Below, piece after piece: positions 32,712-42,206 of a stretch of DNA of 64,000 bases. Made by a program: the position numbers and the translations under genes. A model generated the notes under the pieces. It ran no database searches, was not told the DNA's origin, and saw nothing but the letters and a program-made list of their open reading frames with translations. The stretch spans positions 1-64,000 of the forward strand of contig DASXJR010000007.1 in NCBI GenBank assembly GCA_036497285.1, in the 5' to 3' direction. Source of the stretch: RYN-133 sp036497285. GTDB taxonomy: Bacteria; Actinomycetota; Actinomycetes; Mycobacteriales; Jatrophihabitantaceae. Position 1 is the stretch's first letter. Each line of letters starts with the position of its first letter.

Positions 32712-34619
32712 GTGAAACCAGCCGACATCGCCCACCTCGTCACCCTCGGCGCACCGTCCATCGCACCCGATGGTCGCACCGCCGTCGTCGCAACGTCGCG
32801 GCCGGACCTCGATGAGAACGAGTACCGCAGCCAACTGTGGCTCGTCGATCTCACCGGGACGGACGAACCGCGGCAGCTGTCACACGGCTTGCACGACGCC
32901 GCCCCGCGCCACTCCCCCGACGGGCGCTGGATCGCGTTCCTGCGGGCCGAGGCGGAGGGCAAGCCGCAGGTGCATGTGCTGCCGACCGAGGGGGGCGACG
33001 CGCGCAAGCTCACCGATCTGCCCGGCGGCGCCGGCGCGCCACGCTGGTCGCCGGACTCGACGGCCATCGCGTTCACCACGCGCGTCCCGGACGAGGGGAG
33101 GCACGGGCGCGACGAGAAGATCACGCCCGACAAGGAGGCCCCGCGCCGGATCACCGGGCTGCAGTACCGCCTCGACGGAGTCGGGTTCACCCTCGACCAG
33201 CGCTCGCAGCTGTTCGTCGTCGATCTCGACGGCGGCGAGCCGCGCCAGGTGACCAGCGGCGACTACGACAACGACGACGTGTCATGGAGCCCGGATGGTG
33301 CGTGGCTCACCTTCGTGTCCGCGCGGCACGAGAACCGCGAGCACAACCTCAACGCGGACGTGTTCGTCGTCCGTCCCGACGGCAGCGACCTCCGTCAGGT
33401 GACCGAGTCGACGCTGTGGGTCGCCGGTCCCAAGTTCACCGCCGAGGGCGACACGATCGTGTTCCGGGGCGGCGACGCCGGTCCGGGCGGGCGGAACTGG
33501 TTCGCGACCCAGGACGGCCTGTACTCGGTGTCGGTCGTGCCGGGCGGCGCGGCGACCCGGCTCACCGATGCGGAGCGGATCAACATCACCGAGGCCGAGT
33601 TCGTCATCGACGGCGAGCGGGTGCTCGCGTTGTACGAGAACCGCGGCGCCAACGACCTGATCTCGGTGCCGCTCGACGGCACCGAGCCCACGACCCTGTC
33701 GACCGGGCAACGCATGCTCACCGGCTTCGGCAAGGCCGGCGACACGATCGCGGTCTGCTACCAGGACGACCAGACGGTCGGCGAGCTCGGCGTGGTGCGT
33801 GACCGGGACGTGCACCGGCTGACCGACTTCGCCGCCCGGCTGCGCGAGCACGCGACCCCGCTGCGGATCACCGAGTTGACCTCGTCTGCACCCGACGGCC
33901 AGCAGCTGCACGGCTTCCTCGTGACGCCCGAGAGCGACGGGCCGCATCCGGTGTTGCTGATGATCCACGGCGGGCCGTTCGCGCAGTACGGCTGGTCGCT
34001 GTTCGACGAGGCACAGGTTTATGCGGGCGCCGGGTACGCCGTCGTCTACACCAACCCGCGCGGCTCGTCCGGCTACGGCGCGGCGTACGGCGCGTGGATC
34101 CGCGGCGACGTGGGCGAACGGTCCAGCGCCGATCTGTACGCGTTGCTCGACGACGCGCTCGCCCGTCCCGAACTGGACGAGAACCGCGTCGGCGTGCTCG
34201 GCGGATCGCACGGGGGCTTCATGACGTCGTGGATCGTCGGGCACACCGACCGGTTCAAGGCGGCGGTCAGCGAGCGCGCGGTCAACGCGATCGACAGCTT
34301 CACCGGCTCGAGCGACATCGGCTGGGGTTTCGCCGACGACCTGTACGGGCCGGAGGTGGAGAACCAGCACCAGCAGAGCCCACTGACGTACGCCGACAAG
34401 ATCACCACGCCGCTGCTGATCATTCACTCCGAGCACGACTGGCGGTGCCCGATCGAGCAGGCGCAGCGGCTCTATGTAGCGCTGCGTAACCGCAATGCCG
34501 AGGTCGAGATGCTGTTGTTCCCCGGCGAGGGACACGAACTGTCGCGCTCGGGTCTGCCGAGTCATCGTGTCGCCCGGTTCGACGCGATCGTCGACTGGTT
34601 CGACCGCCACCTGAAGTAG
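32712..34619 (+). CDS. S9 family prolyl oligopeptidase-type peptidase
   Basis: A 635-residue cytosolic serine peptidase. Residues 1-370 form a beta-propeller with repeated S-P-D-G/W-type blades (WSPDGAWLTF, RHSPDGRWIAF). Residues 390-635 are the alpha/beta hydrolase domain with the nucleophile elbow GGSHGGFMTSW (Ser499), Asp in IIHSEHDWRCP and His in FPGEGHELSR. The family includes acylaminoacyl-peptidases and dipeptidyl peptidases that process short peptides. The GTG start lies 23 bases from the divergent kinase start, so promoters overlap. Confidence 0.93.
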   Translation: MKPADIAHLVTLGAPSIAPDGRTAVVATSRPDLDENEYRSQLWLVDLTGTDEPRQLSHGLHDAAPRHSPDGRWIAFLRAEAEGKPQVHVLPTEGGDARKLTDLPGGAGAPRWSPDSTAIAFTTRVPDEGRHGRDEKITPDKEAPRRITGLQYRLDGVGFTLDQRSQLFVVDLDGGEPRQVTSGDYDNDDVSWSPDGAWLTFVSARHENREHNLNADVFVVRPDGSDLRQVTESTLWVAGPKFTAEGDTIVFRGGDAGPGGRNWFATQDGLYSVSVVPGGAATRLTDAERINITEAEFVIDGERVLALYENRGANDLISVPLDGTEPTTLSTGQRMLTGFGKAGDTIAVCYQDDQTVGELGVVRDRDVHRLTDFAARLREHATPLRITELTSSAPDGQQLHGFLVTPESDGPHPVLLMIHGGPFAQYGWSLFDEAQVYAGAGYAVVYTNPRGSSGYGAAYGAWIRGDVGERSSADLYALLDDALARPELDENRVGVLGGSHGGFMTSWIVGHTDRFKAAVSERAVNAIDSFTGSSDIGWGFADDLYGPEVENQHQQSPLTYADKITTPLLIIHSEHDWRCPIEQAQRLYVALRNRNAEVEMLLFPGEGHELSRSGLPSHRVARFDAIVDWFDRHLK

Positions 34620-34639
34620 CCGCGGTCCGTGCACCCCAC

Positions 34640-34716
34640 GGCTGACAGTGGTCAGTTTCAGCGCACAGTGGTTAGTTGCAACTGACCACTGTGCGAGAAA
34701 CTGACCACTGTCAGCC
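34640..34716. repeat. Nested palindromic repeat element C
   Basis: The outer arms 34640-34659 (GGCTGACAGTGGTCAGTTTC) and 34697-34716 are perfect 20-bp complements. The inner arms 34663-34678 and 34679-34694 form a 32-bp palindrome with one mismatch. The core ACAGTGGTCAGTT is shared with element A at 14314-14387. It lies between two genes in tandem orientation. Confidence 0.85.
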
Positions 34717-34743
34717 GGACGACGGACGGGGCGGCGCGGGCCC

Positions 34744-35631
34744 ATGTCACAAGTTGCGCGAGTGCAGCACGTGCCGGTCGGCGGCGCGCAGTTGTACGTG
34801 CGCGACATCGGCACCGGGCCGCCGATCTTCGTGCTGCACGGCGGGCCGGATTTCGACCACACCTACCTGTTGCCCGAACTGGACGAGCTGGCCGACAGGT
34901 GCCGACTGATCTACTACGACCAGCGCGGACGCGGTCGGTCCGCCGAGGGTGTGCAGCCGGAGGACGTCAGCATCGCGTCCGAGATCGCGGACCTCGATCG
35001 GCTCATCGACTACGTCGGCCTTGCCGCGGTGGCGCTGCTGGGACACTCCTGGGGCGGCGTGCTGGCCATGGAGTACGCCATCGCGCACCCGGCGCGCGTC
35101 TCGCACCTCATCCTGTTGGGAACTGCTCCGGCCTCGGCCGTGGAGGCCGAGCGGCTGTTCGAAGCGCGGCGGGCCGGCCGCACGGAATCCGAGCGCGAGC
35201 GGATGACGCAGCTCGCGGCCACCCCCGCATTCCAGGCCGGCGATCCGGATGCGGAAACCGAGTACTACCGCGAGCACTTCCGCAGCGCGTTGCGACCGGA
35301 GGATCTCGACCGGCTCGTCGCACGGTTGCGCGTGCACTTCACCGCTTCCGGCGTGTGCCTCGCCCGAGCGATCGAAGAACAGCTCTACGCCCAGACCTGG
35401 GGAAACACTGCCGGCTACGACCTCGTGCCCGCGCTGGCCGCGCTGCCGATCCCGACCTCGGTGTTGCACGGCGAGCACGACATCGTCCCGTTGGACATGG
35501 CGGCGCGGATCGCCGATGCCATGCCCGCTGCGCGCCTCACCGTCCTTCGGGGATGCGGCCACTTCGCCTACCTCGAGCGCCCGGACCTCGTCCAGGACGT
35601 GGTGTCCGACCTGGTCACCGCCGCGAACTGA
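34744..35631 (+). CDS. Alpha/beta hydrolase, proline-iminopeptidase-like
   Basis: A 295-residue hydrolase. It has oxyanion region FVLHGGPDFDHTYLLP, YYDQRGRGRS, nucleophile elbow LLGHSWGGVLAMEYA (Ser about 104), acidic residue in LHGEHDIVP and His in RGCGHFAYLE. The HGGP opening and DQRGxGRS motif are typical of proline iminopeptidases (S33) and related epoxide and ester hydrolases. The substrate is unknown. It is preceded by repeat element C. Confidence 0.88.
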   Translation: MSQVARVQHVPVGGAQLYVRDIGTGPPIFVLHGGPDFDHTYLLPELDELADRCRLIYYDQRGRGRSAEGVQPEDVSIASEIADLDRLIDYVGLAAVALLGHSWGGVLAMEYAIAHPARVSHLILLGTAPASAVEAERLFEARRAGRTESERERMTQLAATPAFQAGDPDAETEYYREHFRSALRPEDLDRLVARLRVHFTASGVCLARAIEEQLYAQTWGNTAGYDLVPALAALPIPTSVLHGEHDIVPLDMAARIADAMPAARLTVLRGCGHFAYLERPDLVQDVVSDLVTAAN

Positions 35632-35693
35632 CCGCGGGACAGGTGCCGGGGCCCCGATTTGCGGAGGTTCCCTGATCATCTGAGGATCAGTGG

Positions 35694-37169
35694 ATGCGCC
35701 TGTTTGCCGCCGCGTCCACCGTTGCCCTGTGCCTGGTCGCCGTCGCGGCGCCGGTCGGCGCAGCATCCACGTTCGACCCGGCACGTGAAGCGAAGAACTT
35801 CGCGATCACCCAGGAGCGCCAGGCCGAGTACGACACGCCTGCATATCAGCAGCGGTTGGCGACGGTCGGCGCCGCCAACTTCGCTGCGGCGGTCAAGGCC
35901 CAGGCCGACGACCCGGACCGGTTCTTCACCAACAACCTGTGCTGGTCGCTGCAGAACGGGTGTGCCGGCGACGTCCGTCTGTACAACTGGGGCCCGAAGC
36001 ACTACGGCATGGTGCGCAAGGTGCTGTTCACCGCCCGTGACGGTGCGACGCTGTCGGGTCACGTGTGGGCGACAAGGTCCGGCCCGGCCGTCCGTCCCGG
36101 CGTCGTCATCACCGACGGATCGGTGCAGGCCGATGAACAGCTCTACTGGTTCGCCGCGCAGACCCTGGCGAAGGCGGGCTACGTCGTCCTGACGTTCGAT
36201 CCGCAGGGGCAGGGCCAGAGCGACACGTTCGGTGTCGGGCCGGACCGGATGGAAGGCGTGCCCGCGCAGTCGGACGGTCGTCCGTTCTACGACGGCACCG
36301 AGGATGCGCTGGACTTCTTCCTGTCCACCCCGAAGCACCACTACCGGCCGATGCCGAGTTGCTCGACGGGGACGAGCCACGCGGCCAAGCAGAACCGGCG
36401 GGTGCGCGCCCGGCTCGATACCGCGTACAACCCGTTCTGGAAGCTGATCGACCGGTCCGCGATCGGCCTGGCCGGGCACTCGTACGGCGCCGCCGGTGTC
36501 AGCTACATCGGGCAGTGGGACCGGCGGGTGAAGGCGATCGTCGCGTGGGACAACCTCGGTGGTCCGGGTCCGACGTCCGGATCGGTGCCCGGGACGAAGG
36601 GCCGCAGCCTCGGCGAGCAGGGCTGCCCGGCGAATCCCGCGGCGCGACGGACGGTGCGGATCCACACGCCCGCGCTCGGCATCTCCGCCGACTACGGACT
36701 GCCGCCGACGCCGAACACTTCAGAACCCGACCCGAAGGCCAAGTCGGTGTGGTCGATGCGATACAGCAAGGCCGGCGTCGACACGGGCGAGATCATCATC
36801 CGCGGCGGGTCGCACCTGGACTTCAGCTACATCCCCAACCAGGCCTTCGGCGCCTCGCTGCGCGGTCCGGACATCAGCAACTGGTACACCGTGGCGTGGT
36901 TCGACAAGTACCTGAAGCATCAGCGGTCCGCGGATCGCCGGCTACTGAGTTCGCGGTGGCGCCACGATCGCATCGAGGCCGGTGTCGACCCGTCCCATGA
37001 CGGCAATGCCTTCTCGTTCTACTACCCGTCGCGGCTCGACTTCCGTGCGCACGGTGGACGGCACGTGGTTTGCCACAACCTGCGGGCCGGCTGCGCCGCT
37101 CTCGTGCAGCACGACGGCGTGCGCGGGCCGTATCGGTATGTGCGAATCGATCAGACGCCGGATCGCTGA
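35694..37169 (+). CDS. Secreted alpha/beta hydrolase
   Basis: A 491-residue exported enzyme with a signal peptide (MRLFAAASTVALCLVAVAAP, cleavage near 24). A hydrolase fold follows: GVVITDGSVQADEQLYWFAA, FDPQGQGQSD, nucleophile elbow GLAGHSYGAAGVSYI and a late GGSHLDF His. A cluster of Cys residues (CWSLQNGC) suggests disulfides outside the cell. It resembles actinobacterial secreted esterases of unknown substrate. It converges with the YihY-like gene with a 19-base overlap. Confidence 0.8.
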   Translation: MRLFAAASTVALCLVAVAAPVGAASTFDPAREAKNFAITQERQAEYDTPAYQQRLATVGAANFAAAVKAQADDPDRFFTNNLCWSLQNGCAGDVRLYNWGPKHYGMVRKVLFTARDGATLSGHVWATRSGPAVRPGVVITDGSVQADEQLYWFAAQTLAKAGYVVLTFDPQGQGQSDTFGVGPDRMEGVPAQSDGRPFYDGTEDALDFFLSTPKHHYRPMPSCSTGTSHAAKQNRRVRARLDTAYNPFWKLIDRSAIGLAGHSYGAAGVSYIGQWDRRVKAIVAWDNLGGPGPTSGSVPGTKGRSLGEQGCPANPAARRTVRIHTPALGISADYGLPPTPNTSEPDPKAKSVWSMRYSKAGVDTGEIIIRGGSHLDFSYIPNQAFGASLRGPDISNWYTVAWFDKYLKHQRSADRRLLSSRWRHDRIEAGVDPSHDGNAFSFYYPSRLDFRAHGGRHVVCHNLRAGCAALVQHDGVRGPYRYVRIDQTPDR

Positions 37170-38152
37170 TCAGGCGGCTTCTGCGGCTTGTCGAACGTGA
37201 CGCTGATGTCCTGGAATCCCTTTGCCTGCTGGGCTTTCGCCTGACCCGTGTAGGCGCGCTGATCGGCGCGAGTCAGGTCGACGTGGTCGGTGAACGGCGT
37301 CAGCAGGGAGCGCGGGTACAGCTTGAGTTCGCGCACCGCGTTGTACTCGACGGCCAGCACGACGGCGAACGACTCGAGATAGATCCACGCGATCAGGCCG
37401 AGCACAAAAGCGAACACCGAATTCGTCTCGCTGGCGTGCTTCACGACCGATCCGACGTAGGCGGTGCCGAAGTACTGCAGCAACTGCCAAGCGACCGCAG
37501 CCGCGATCGCACCGCGGAAGGTCCAGCGCCACGGCATCTCTCGCGCGGTGGCGACGCGGAAGCCGAGGGTGAACACCGCGGAGTTCACGGCCAGTGCGAG
37601 CAGGATCAGCAAGATCTTGATCCCGATCCCGATCCCGACGCCGAACGCATTGGCGTTGCTGCCGAGTGCGGACAGGATCGTGGTGCCGATGATCGACAGT
37701 CCGACGACCAGCAACAGCAAGACGCTGCGCAGCCGACTTTGCAGCGGATTGGGACGTTCGTTGCGCGGCACCCGCCAGATCGTGTTCATCGCGTTCTGCG
37801 CGGCCTGGGCAACACCGAGACCGCCGTAGATCGTGCCGATGATGCCGACAGCGAGCGCGATGCCGCTGCCGGTGATGCCGTTCGGGTCCTTGAGTTGATC
37901 ACCGACGACGGGGAACTGGCCGAGCGCGGAGTCGAGCACCCGCTGCTGCAGTTCCGGCTCCCCTTCGAGGACGAAATTCAAAATCGTCGAAAGCAACAGC
38001 AGGAGCGGAAACAGCGAGACGATGCCGTAGTAGGTGATGATCGCGGCAAGGTACGTGCCCTGGTCGTCGATGAACTTGTAGACGACGGCGATCGGCAACC
38101 CGGCACGACTGTGCCGACGCTGATACCGGTCCAGCCGCTCGACGAGGCCCAT
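37151..38152 (-). CDS. YihY/BrkB-type membrane protein
   Basis: A 333-residue polytopic membrane protein of the YihY/virulence-factor BrkB family. It has about six helices, the early TYLAAIITYYGIVSLFPLLLLL, a central IGTIYGGLGVAQAAQNAMNTIW segment typical of the family, and a basic tail rich in Gln and Lys. The name implies ribonuclease in older annotations, but the family is a transporter-like membrane protein of unknown role. The start at 38152 gives the conserved N-terminus. Confidence 0.88.
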   Translation of the reverse strand: MGLVERLDRYQRRHSRAGLPIAVVYKFIDDQGTYLAAIITYYGIVSLFPLLLLLSTILNFVLEGEPELQQRVLDSALGQFPVVGDQLKDPNGITGSGIALAVGIIGTIYGGLGVAQAAQNAMNTIWRVPRNERPNPLQSRLRSVLLLLVVGLSIIGTTILSALGSNANAFGVGIGIGIKILLILLALAVNSAVFTLGFRVATAREMPWRWTFRGAIAAAVAWQLLQYFGTAYVGSVVKHASETNSVFAFVLGLIAWIYLESFAVVLAVEYNAVRELKLYPRSLLTPFTDHVDLTRADQRAYTGQAKAQQAKGFQDISVTFDKPQKPPDQRSGV

Positions 38153-38198
38153 CTCGGCCTCCCCGAAGCCTAGGTGGCCCCAATCGTAAGCAGAAAAG

Positions 38199-40274
38199 TC
38201 AGAACGTCTTGTGCAGGACGAGCGGATAAACCGGCCCCGATCCCGCCTCATGCAACAGCACGGACGCAGTGGTGAGGGTGAATCCGCTGCGCATCGTGTC
38301 GTCGAGCAGCAGTACCGGTCCGGACGGGACGGCATCGCCGACCGCCAGCCGGTCCAGTGCCAGCCGGGCCGACTCGACGTTGGTGGCGGCGTCACTCTGC
38401 AGGCCGGCACCGTCCGCGCGCAGCGGCGCGGCGACCGTCATGCGCCCGAGCGCGGCCAGCCGCTGCGCCAGATCGGACAGCAGCGTGCCGTGGGCACGGG
38501 ACGGCACCCAGGTGACCCAGGACGGGCGGCCGGCCGGCCATCCCCACCGGGACAGCAGGCCGACCACGCCGTCGAACACGTCGGCGGGAACCGGGGCGTC
38601 GACACCGAGCGCGGCAGAGACCAGCTCCAGCCAGGCCGGATCTTCGGCGAGGGCGAGCGCCCGACCCGGCTCGGCACGCACCGATTCGGCGATCTTGCCG
38701 CGGCGCGGGGCGCCGGCCGGCCACATCTTCCGTGGCTCGATCACGACCGTGTGTGCGCGCAAGTGCGTGAGCGCCGCGCGGACCGTCTCCGGCACCGCAT
38801 GGTCGAGCGGCACCTGCCCGGTGCACACGGCGCAGCGGCCGCAGTCGGAGTCGGTGGGGTCGTCGAGTTCGGCCCGCAACTGTCGCATGAGGCAGGTCTC
38901 GGCGCGTTCGTAGCGCAGCATTGCCCGCTGCTCGCGACGCCGCGCGGCGGCGATCGCCTCGTGTCGCGCGGCGTCGTAGGTCCACGATCGGCCGGTGCTC
39001 ACCCACCCGCCGTCGACGCGCTCCACGGCGCCGTCGACATCGAGCACCTTCAGCAACGTCTCGAGTCGGGTGCGGCGCAGCCCGGAGTCGGCTTCCAGCC
39101 GGGGTAACGAGACCGGCCCGTCGGCGAGCACGTCGAGCACGCGGCGAACGCGATCCTCGGTGGGGAACGCCGTGGAGTCGAAGAACGCCCAGATCTTCTC
39201 GTCGGCGGCGGTGGGCAGGAGGACGGCGTGCGCGTGGTCGAGGGCGCGGCCCGCCCGGCCCACCTGCTGGTAGTACGCGATCGGCGAGGGCGGCGCGCCG
39301 AGGTTGACGACGAAGCCGAGCGTCGGGTGGTCGAGCCCCATGCCGAGGCTCGAGGTGGCGACGACCGCGCGCAGCTCGTGCGCGAGCAGCCGCTTCTCGA
39401 TCAGGGCCCGCTCGTCGGTCGGCGTCGCGGAGGAGTAGGCGGCCACCTCGAGGCCGCGGTCGGCAAGGAAACCGGCCAACCGGGTCGTCTCCGCGACAGT
39501 CAGTGTGTAGATCAGCCCGGACCCGCGCAGCGCCTCGGTGGCGAGCGCGTCGGCGATCCACGCATACGCGCTCGGCAGGTCGGGCGGCCGAACCACCGAC
39601 AGCGCGAGACTTTCGCGGTCGAGCGAGCCGCGCAGGGTCAAGGTGTCCGTGCCGAGTTGGGCGGCGACATCGGTGCTCACGCGGTCGTTCGCGGTCGCCG
39701 TGGTGGCGAGGACGGGCGTGCCGTCAGGAAGACCGGCGAGCACGTCCCGGATGCGGCGATAGTCGGGACGGAAGTCGGTGCCCCAGTCGGACACGCAATG
39801 CGCCTCGTCGACGACCAGCAGGCCGATGCGCGGCGCGAGCTCGGGCAGCACCCGGGCGCGGAACCCGGCCGAGTTCAACCGCTCGGGCGAGATGAGCAGT
39901 ACGTCGACTTCGTCCGCGACGATCCGTGCCTCGATCTCGGACCACTCGTCGATGTTCGCGCTGTTGAGCGTGACGGCCGAGAGCCCCGACCGGGTGGCCG
40001 CGGCGACCTGGTCACGCATCAGCGCTAGCAGCGGCGAGATGACCAGCGCGGGCCCGGACCCCGCGGCGCGCCGCAGCCCGGCCGCGATCCAGTAGACCGC
40101 CGACTTGCCCCACCCGGTGCGCTGCACAACGACAACCTTGCGGCGTTGCGCCACCAGCGCGTCGATGGCCGCCCACTGGTCGTCACGCAGCACGGCGGAC
40201 GGGCCGGCGAGCCGGGTCAGGTGGCCTTGGGCGGCTGCGCGCAGATCGGACACGGTGCTCGACATGGTTCTCAT
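38199..40274 (-). CDS. RecQ-type DNA helicase with C-terminal phosphoribosyltransferase-like domain
   Basis: A 691-residue protein. Motor motifs are complete: Walker A VVQRTGWGKSAVYW, DEAH box VVDEAHCVSDWG, TATAN and QQVGRAGR. A RecQ zinc-binding Cys set follows (ETCLMRQL, DCGRCAVCTGQ) and a winged-helix-like region. The last 100 residues contain a phosphoribosyltransferase-like PRPP loop, VLLLDDTMRSGFTLTTASVLL. It should unwind recombination intermediates. The added domain is unusual for RecQ though known in some actinobacterial members. I chose the ATG at 40274; GTG 40286 and ATG 40265 are alternatives. Confidence 0.88.
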   Translation of the reverse strand: MRTMSSTVSDLRAAAQGHLTRLAGPSAVLRDDQWAAIDALVAQRRKVVVVQRTGWGKSAVYWIAAGLRRAAGSGPALVISPLLALMRDQVAAATRSGLSAVTLNSANIDEWSEIEARIVADEVDVLLISPERLNSAGFRARVLPELAPRIGLLVVDEAHCVSDWGTDFRPDYRRIRDVLAGLPDGTPVLATTATANDRVSTDVAAQLGTDTLTLRGSLDRESLALSVVRPPDLPSAYAWIADALATEALRGSGLIYTLTVAETTRLAGFLADRGLEVAAYSSATPTDERALIEKRLLAHELRAVVATSSLGMGLDHPTLGFVVNLGAPPSPIAYYQQVGRAGRALDHAHAVLLPTAADEKIWAFFDSTAFPTEDRVRRVLDVLADGPVSLPRLEADSGLRRTRLETLLKVLDVDGAVERVDGGWVSTGRSWTYDAARHEAIAAARRREQRAMLRYERAETCLMRQLRAELDDPTDSDCGRCAVCTGQVPLDHAVPETVRAALTHLRAHTVVIEPRKMWPAGAPRRGKIAESVRAEPGRALALAEDPAWLELVSAALGVDAPVPADVFDGVVGLLSRWGWPAGRPSWVTWVPSRAHGTLLSDLAQRLAALGRMTVAAPLRADGAGLQSDAATNVESARLALDRLAVGDAVPSGPVLLLDDTMRSGFTLTTASVLLHEAGSGPVYPLVLHKTF

Positions 40275-40367
40275 GGTGCCGTGCACCTCGGACGAAGCCG
40301 CTCGCTGTCCACAGGAGGGATCCGGCTGCGCGTCACGGTGAAGCTCGTCACGTCTTGTTGTGAAGGC

Positions 40368-40387
40368 TAAGACGACTGGTCATATTA
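40368..40387 (+). promoter_or_regulatory. Palindromic operator before the TetR-MFS pair
   Basis: TAAGACGACTGGTCATATTA is an imperfect dyad (TAA-n-A-n-GAC-nn-GTC-n-T-n-TTA) ending 5 bases before the start codon of the regulator. It probably overlaps the promoter. Size and place suit a TetR dimer controlling its own operon. Confidence 0.55.
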
Positions 40388-40392
40388 CTCGC

Positions 40393-40971
40393 ATGCCTCG
40401 CGCCAGCGTCCGTCCCCAGCTCGTCGAAGCAGCCCTGGACCAGTTCCACACCCGCGGCTTCCACAACTGCTCGGTCGACGACATCACCAAGGCCGCCGGC
40501 GTCCCGAAGGGCTCGTTCTACAACCACTTCGCCAGCAAGGACGCCCTCGCGGTCGAGGCCCTGCAGCAGTACCAACAGCGCTCGGTCTGGCGCACCACCG
40601 ACGACGCCGACAAGGCGCCGCTCGCGCGGCTGCGGTACCGCTTCGAGGTCATGCGCGACGTGCTGGCCGAACGCAGCTACACCCGCGGCTGCTTGATCGG
40701 CAACATGGGCACCGAGCTCGCCGATCTCAACCCGGACGTGCGCGCCGAGGTGCAGGCAAGCCTCGACTACCGCAGCGCCGCGACCACCGAGCTGCTGCGA
40801 CTCGCCCAGGAGCGCGGCGAACTCGCCGCCCACCTCGATCCCGGCGTCCTCGGCCCGTTCCTGACCAACGCCTGGGAGGGCGTGATCACCCGCACCAAGG
40901 TCTGCAAGTCCGCCCTGCCGATGGACGAATTCTTCACCGTGCTCGACCAGCTGCTCGGAGCCCAATCATGA
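40393..40971 (+). CDS. TetR/AcrR-family transcriptional repressor
   Basis: A 192-residue regulator. The N-terminal helix-turn-helix reads RPQLVEAALDQFHTRGFHNC, then DITKAAGVPKGSFYNHFASK (about 27-46), the canonical recognition helix of this subgroup. The C-terminal helical domain contains YTRGCLIGNMGTELAD with a Cys that often forms part of an inducer site. It overlaps the downstream MFS gene by ATGA, so it probably represses that transporter and itself through the dyad just upstream. Confidence 0.93.
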   Translation: MPRASVRPQLVEAALDQFHTRGFHNCSVDDITKAAGVPKGSFYNHFASKDALAVEALQQYQQRSVWRTTDDADKAPLARLRYRFEVMRDVLAERSYTRGCLIGNMGTELADLNPDVRAEVQASLDYRSAATTELLRLAQERGELAAHLDPGVLGPFLTNAWEGVITRTKVCKSALPMDEFFTVLDQLLGAQS

Positions 40972-42206
40972 CGTTGTCCCGTACCGCCACCTTCTGGATC
41001 GTCGTCACGGCGTACCTCACGCTGATGATCTCGGCGAGCACGCCGTCGCCGCTGTACGTCGTGTACCAGGCCGAGTGGCACTTCCCCACCTCGACTCTGA
41101 CCGTCGTGTTCGGCGTGTACGCGGTCGCACTGCTGGTCTCGTTGCTCACCGTGGGTGGGTTGAGCGACTACATCGGCCGTCGCCGGGTTTTGATCGGTGC
41201 GCTCGCCCTGTTGACCGCGGCGATGATCGTGTTCGCCGAAGCGGACGGACTCGCCTGGCTGTACGTCGCCCGCATCATGCAGGGCCTCGCGGCCGGCGCG
41301 TCGATCGGCACGCTCAGCGCCGGCATCGTCAGCCTCGCCCCGACGGGGCGCGAACGACTGGCCGGTCTCCTGAACGCGCTGATCCCGAGCATCGGTCTGG
41401 GCCTCGGCGCGCTGATCGCCGGCGCGTTCGCCCAGTACGCGCCGAACCCCACGGTGCTCGTGTTCGTAGTCGTGGGCGCAGCGCTGGCCGTGCTCGTGAT
41501 CATGTTCGCGTTCGCCCACGAATCCGATGAGCGGCGCGACGGCGCGCTCGCCTCGTTGGTACCGCGGGTGCGGGTATCCGCCCCGGTGCGCCGCTCCTTC
41601 CTGCGCGCGACTCCGTCGCTGTTCGCGCCGTGGGCACAGATGGGCCTCACCCTGTCGCTGCTGGTGTCGCTGACCGCCGCGCAGTTCGGAATCCGGAACC
41701 ACTTCGAGTCCGGACTGATCGTGGTGATCGTGTGCCTGGCCGGCACGTTGTCCGGGTTCGCGCTGCGCGATGTCTCCCCGGCCCGCAGCAACAGCCTTGG
41801 CGCCATCGGCCTCATCGTCGGCATCGGCGTCACCCTCACCGGGCTGCACGTCGGATCGTTGGCGGTGTTCGTGCTCGGCTCGGCGCTCGGCGGGCTCGGC
41901 CTAGGCGCGTCGATGAGCGGCTCGATCCGCACCGTGTCGGTGCTACCGGCTGCGCACGAACGCGGCGAGTTCTTCGCGGCCGTCTACGTGGTGGGCTACC
42001 TGGCGTTCTCGATTCCCGCCGTGATCGCCGGGTTCGCCGCCGTCCACTTCGGACTGCTGCACGTGGCCTACGTCTACGGCGCCGGCGTTGTGTTACTGGC
42101 GCTGGCGGTGCTGGCGCTCTCCGAATCAACGCCGGCACCGGTGGTCGAGCCGGCCGCTGCGGAACCGGACGCGGCTGAACCGGAGCTCGTCGGCTGCCGC
42201 ACGTGA
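40968..42206 (+). CDS. MFS transporter (12-helix)
   Basis: A 412-residue major facilitator with about 12 helices. It has the loop 2-3 motif GGLSDYIGRRRVL (about 64-76) and motif C-like LNALIPSIGLGLGALIAGAF. The C-terminus is an Ala/Glu/Pro-rich tail (SESTPAPVVEPAAAEPDAAE). It is probably an exporter of a drug-like inducer, given its coupling to the TetR gene. The 3' end overlaps the end of the convergent DHA2-type transporter by 133 bases. Confidence 0.9.
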   Translation: MTLSRTATFWIVVTAYLTLMISASTPSPLYVVYQAEWHFPTSTLTVVFGVYAVALLVSLLTVGGLSDYIGRRRVLIGALALLTAAMIVFAEADGLAWLYVARIMQGLAAGASIGTLSAGIVSLAPTGRERLAGLLNALIPSIGLGLGALIAGAFAQYAPNPTVLVFVVVGAALAVLVIMFAFAHESDERRDGALASLVPRVRVSAPVRRSFLRATPSLFAPWAQMGLTLSLLVSLTAAQFGIRNHFESGLIVVIVCLAGTLSGFALRDVSPARSNSLGAIGLIVGIGVTLTGLHVGSLAVFVLGSALGGLGLGASMSGSIRTVSVLPAAHERGEFFAAVYVVGYLAFSIPAVIAGFAAVHFGLLHVAYVYGAGVVLLALAVLALSESTPAPVVEPAAAEPDAAEPELVGCRT

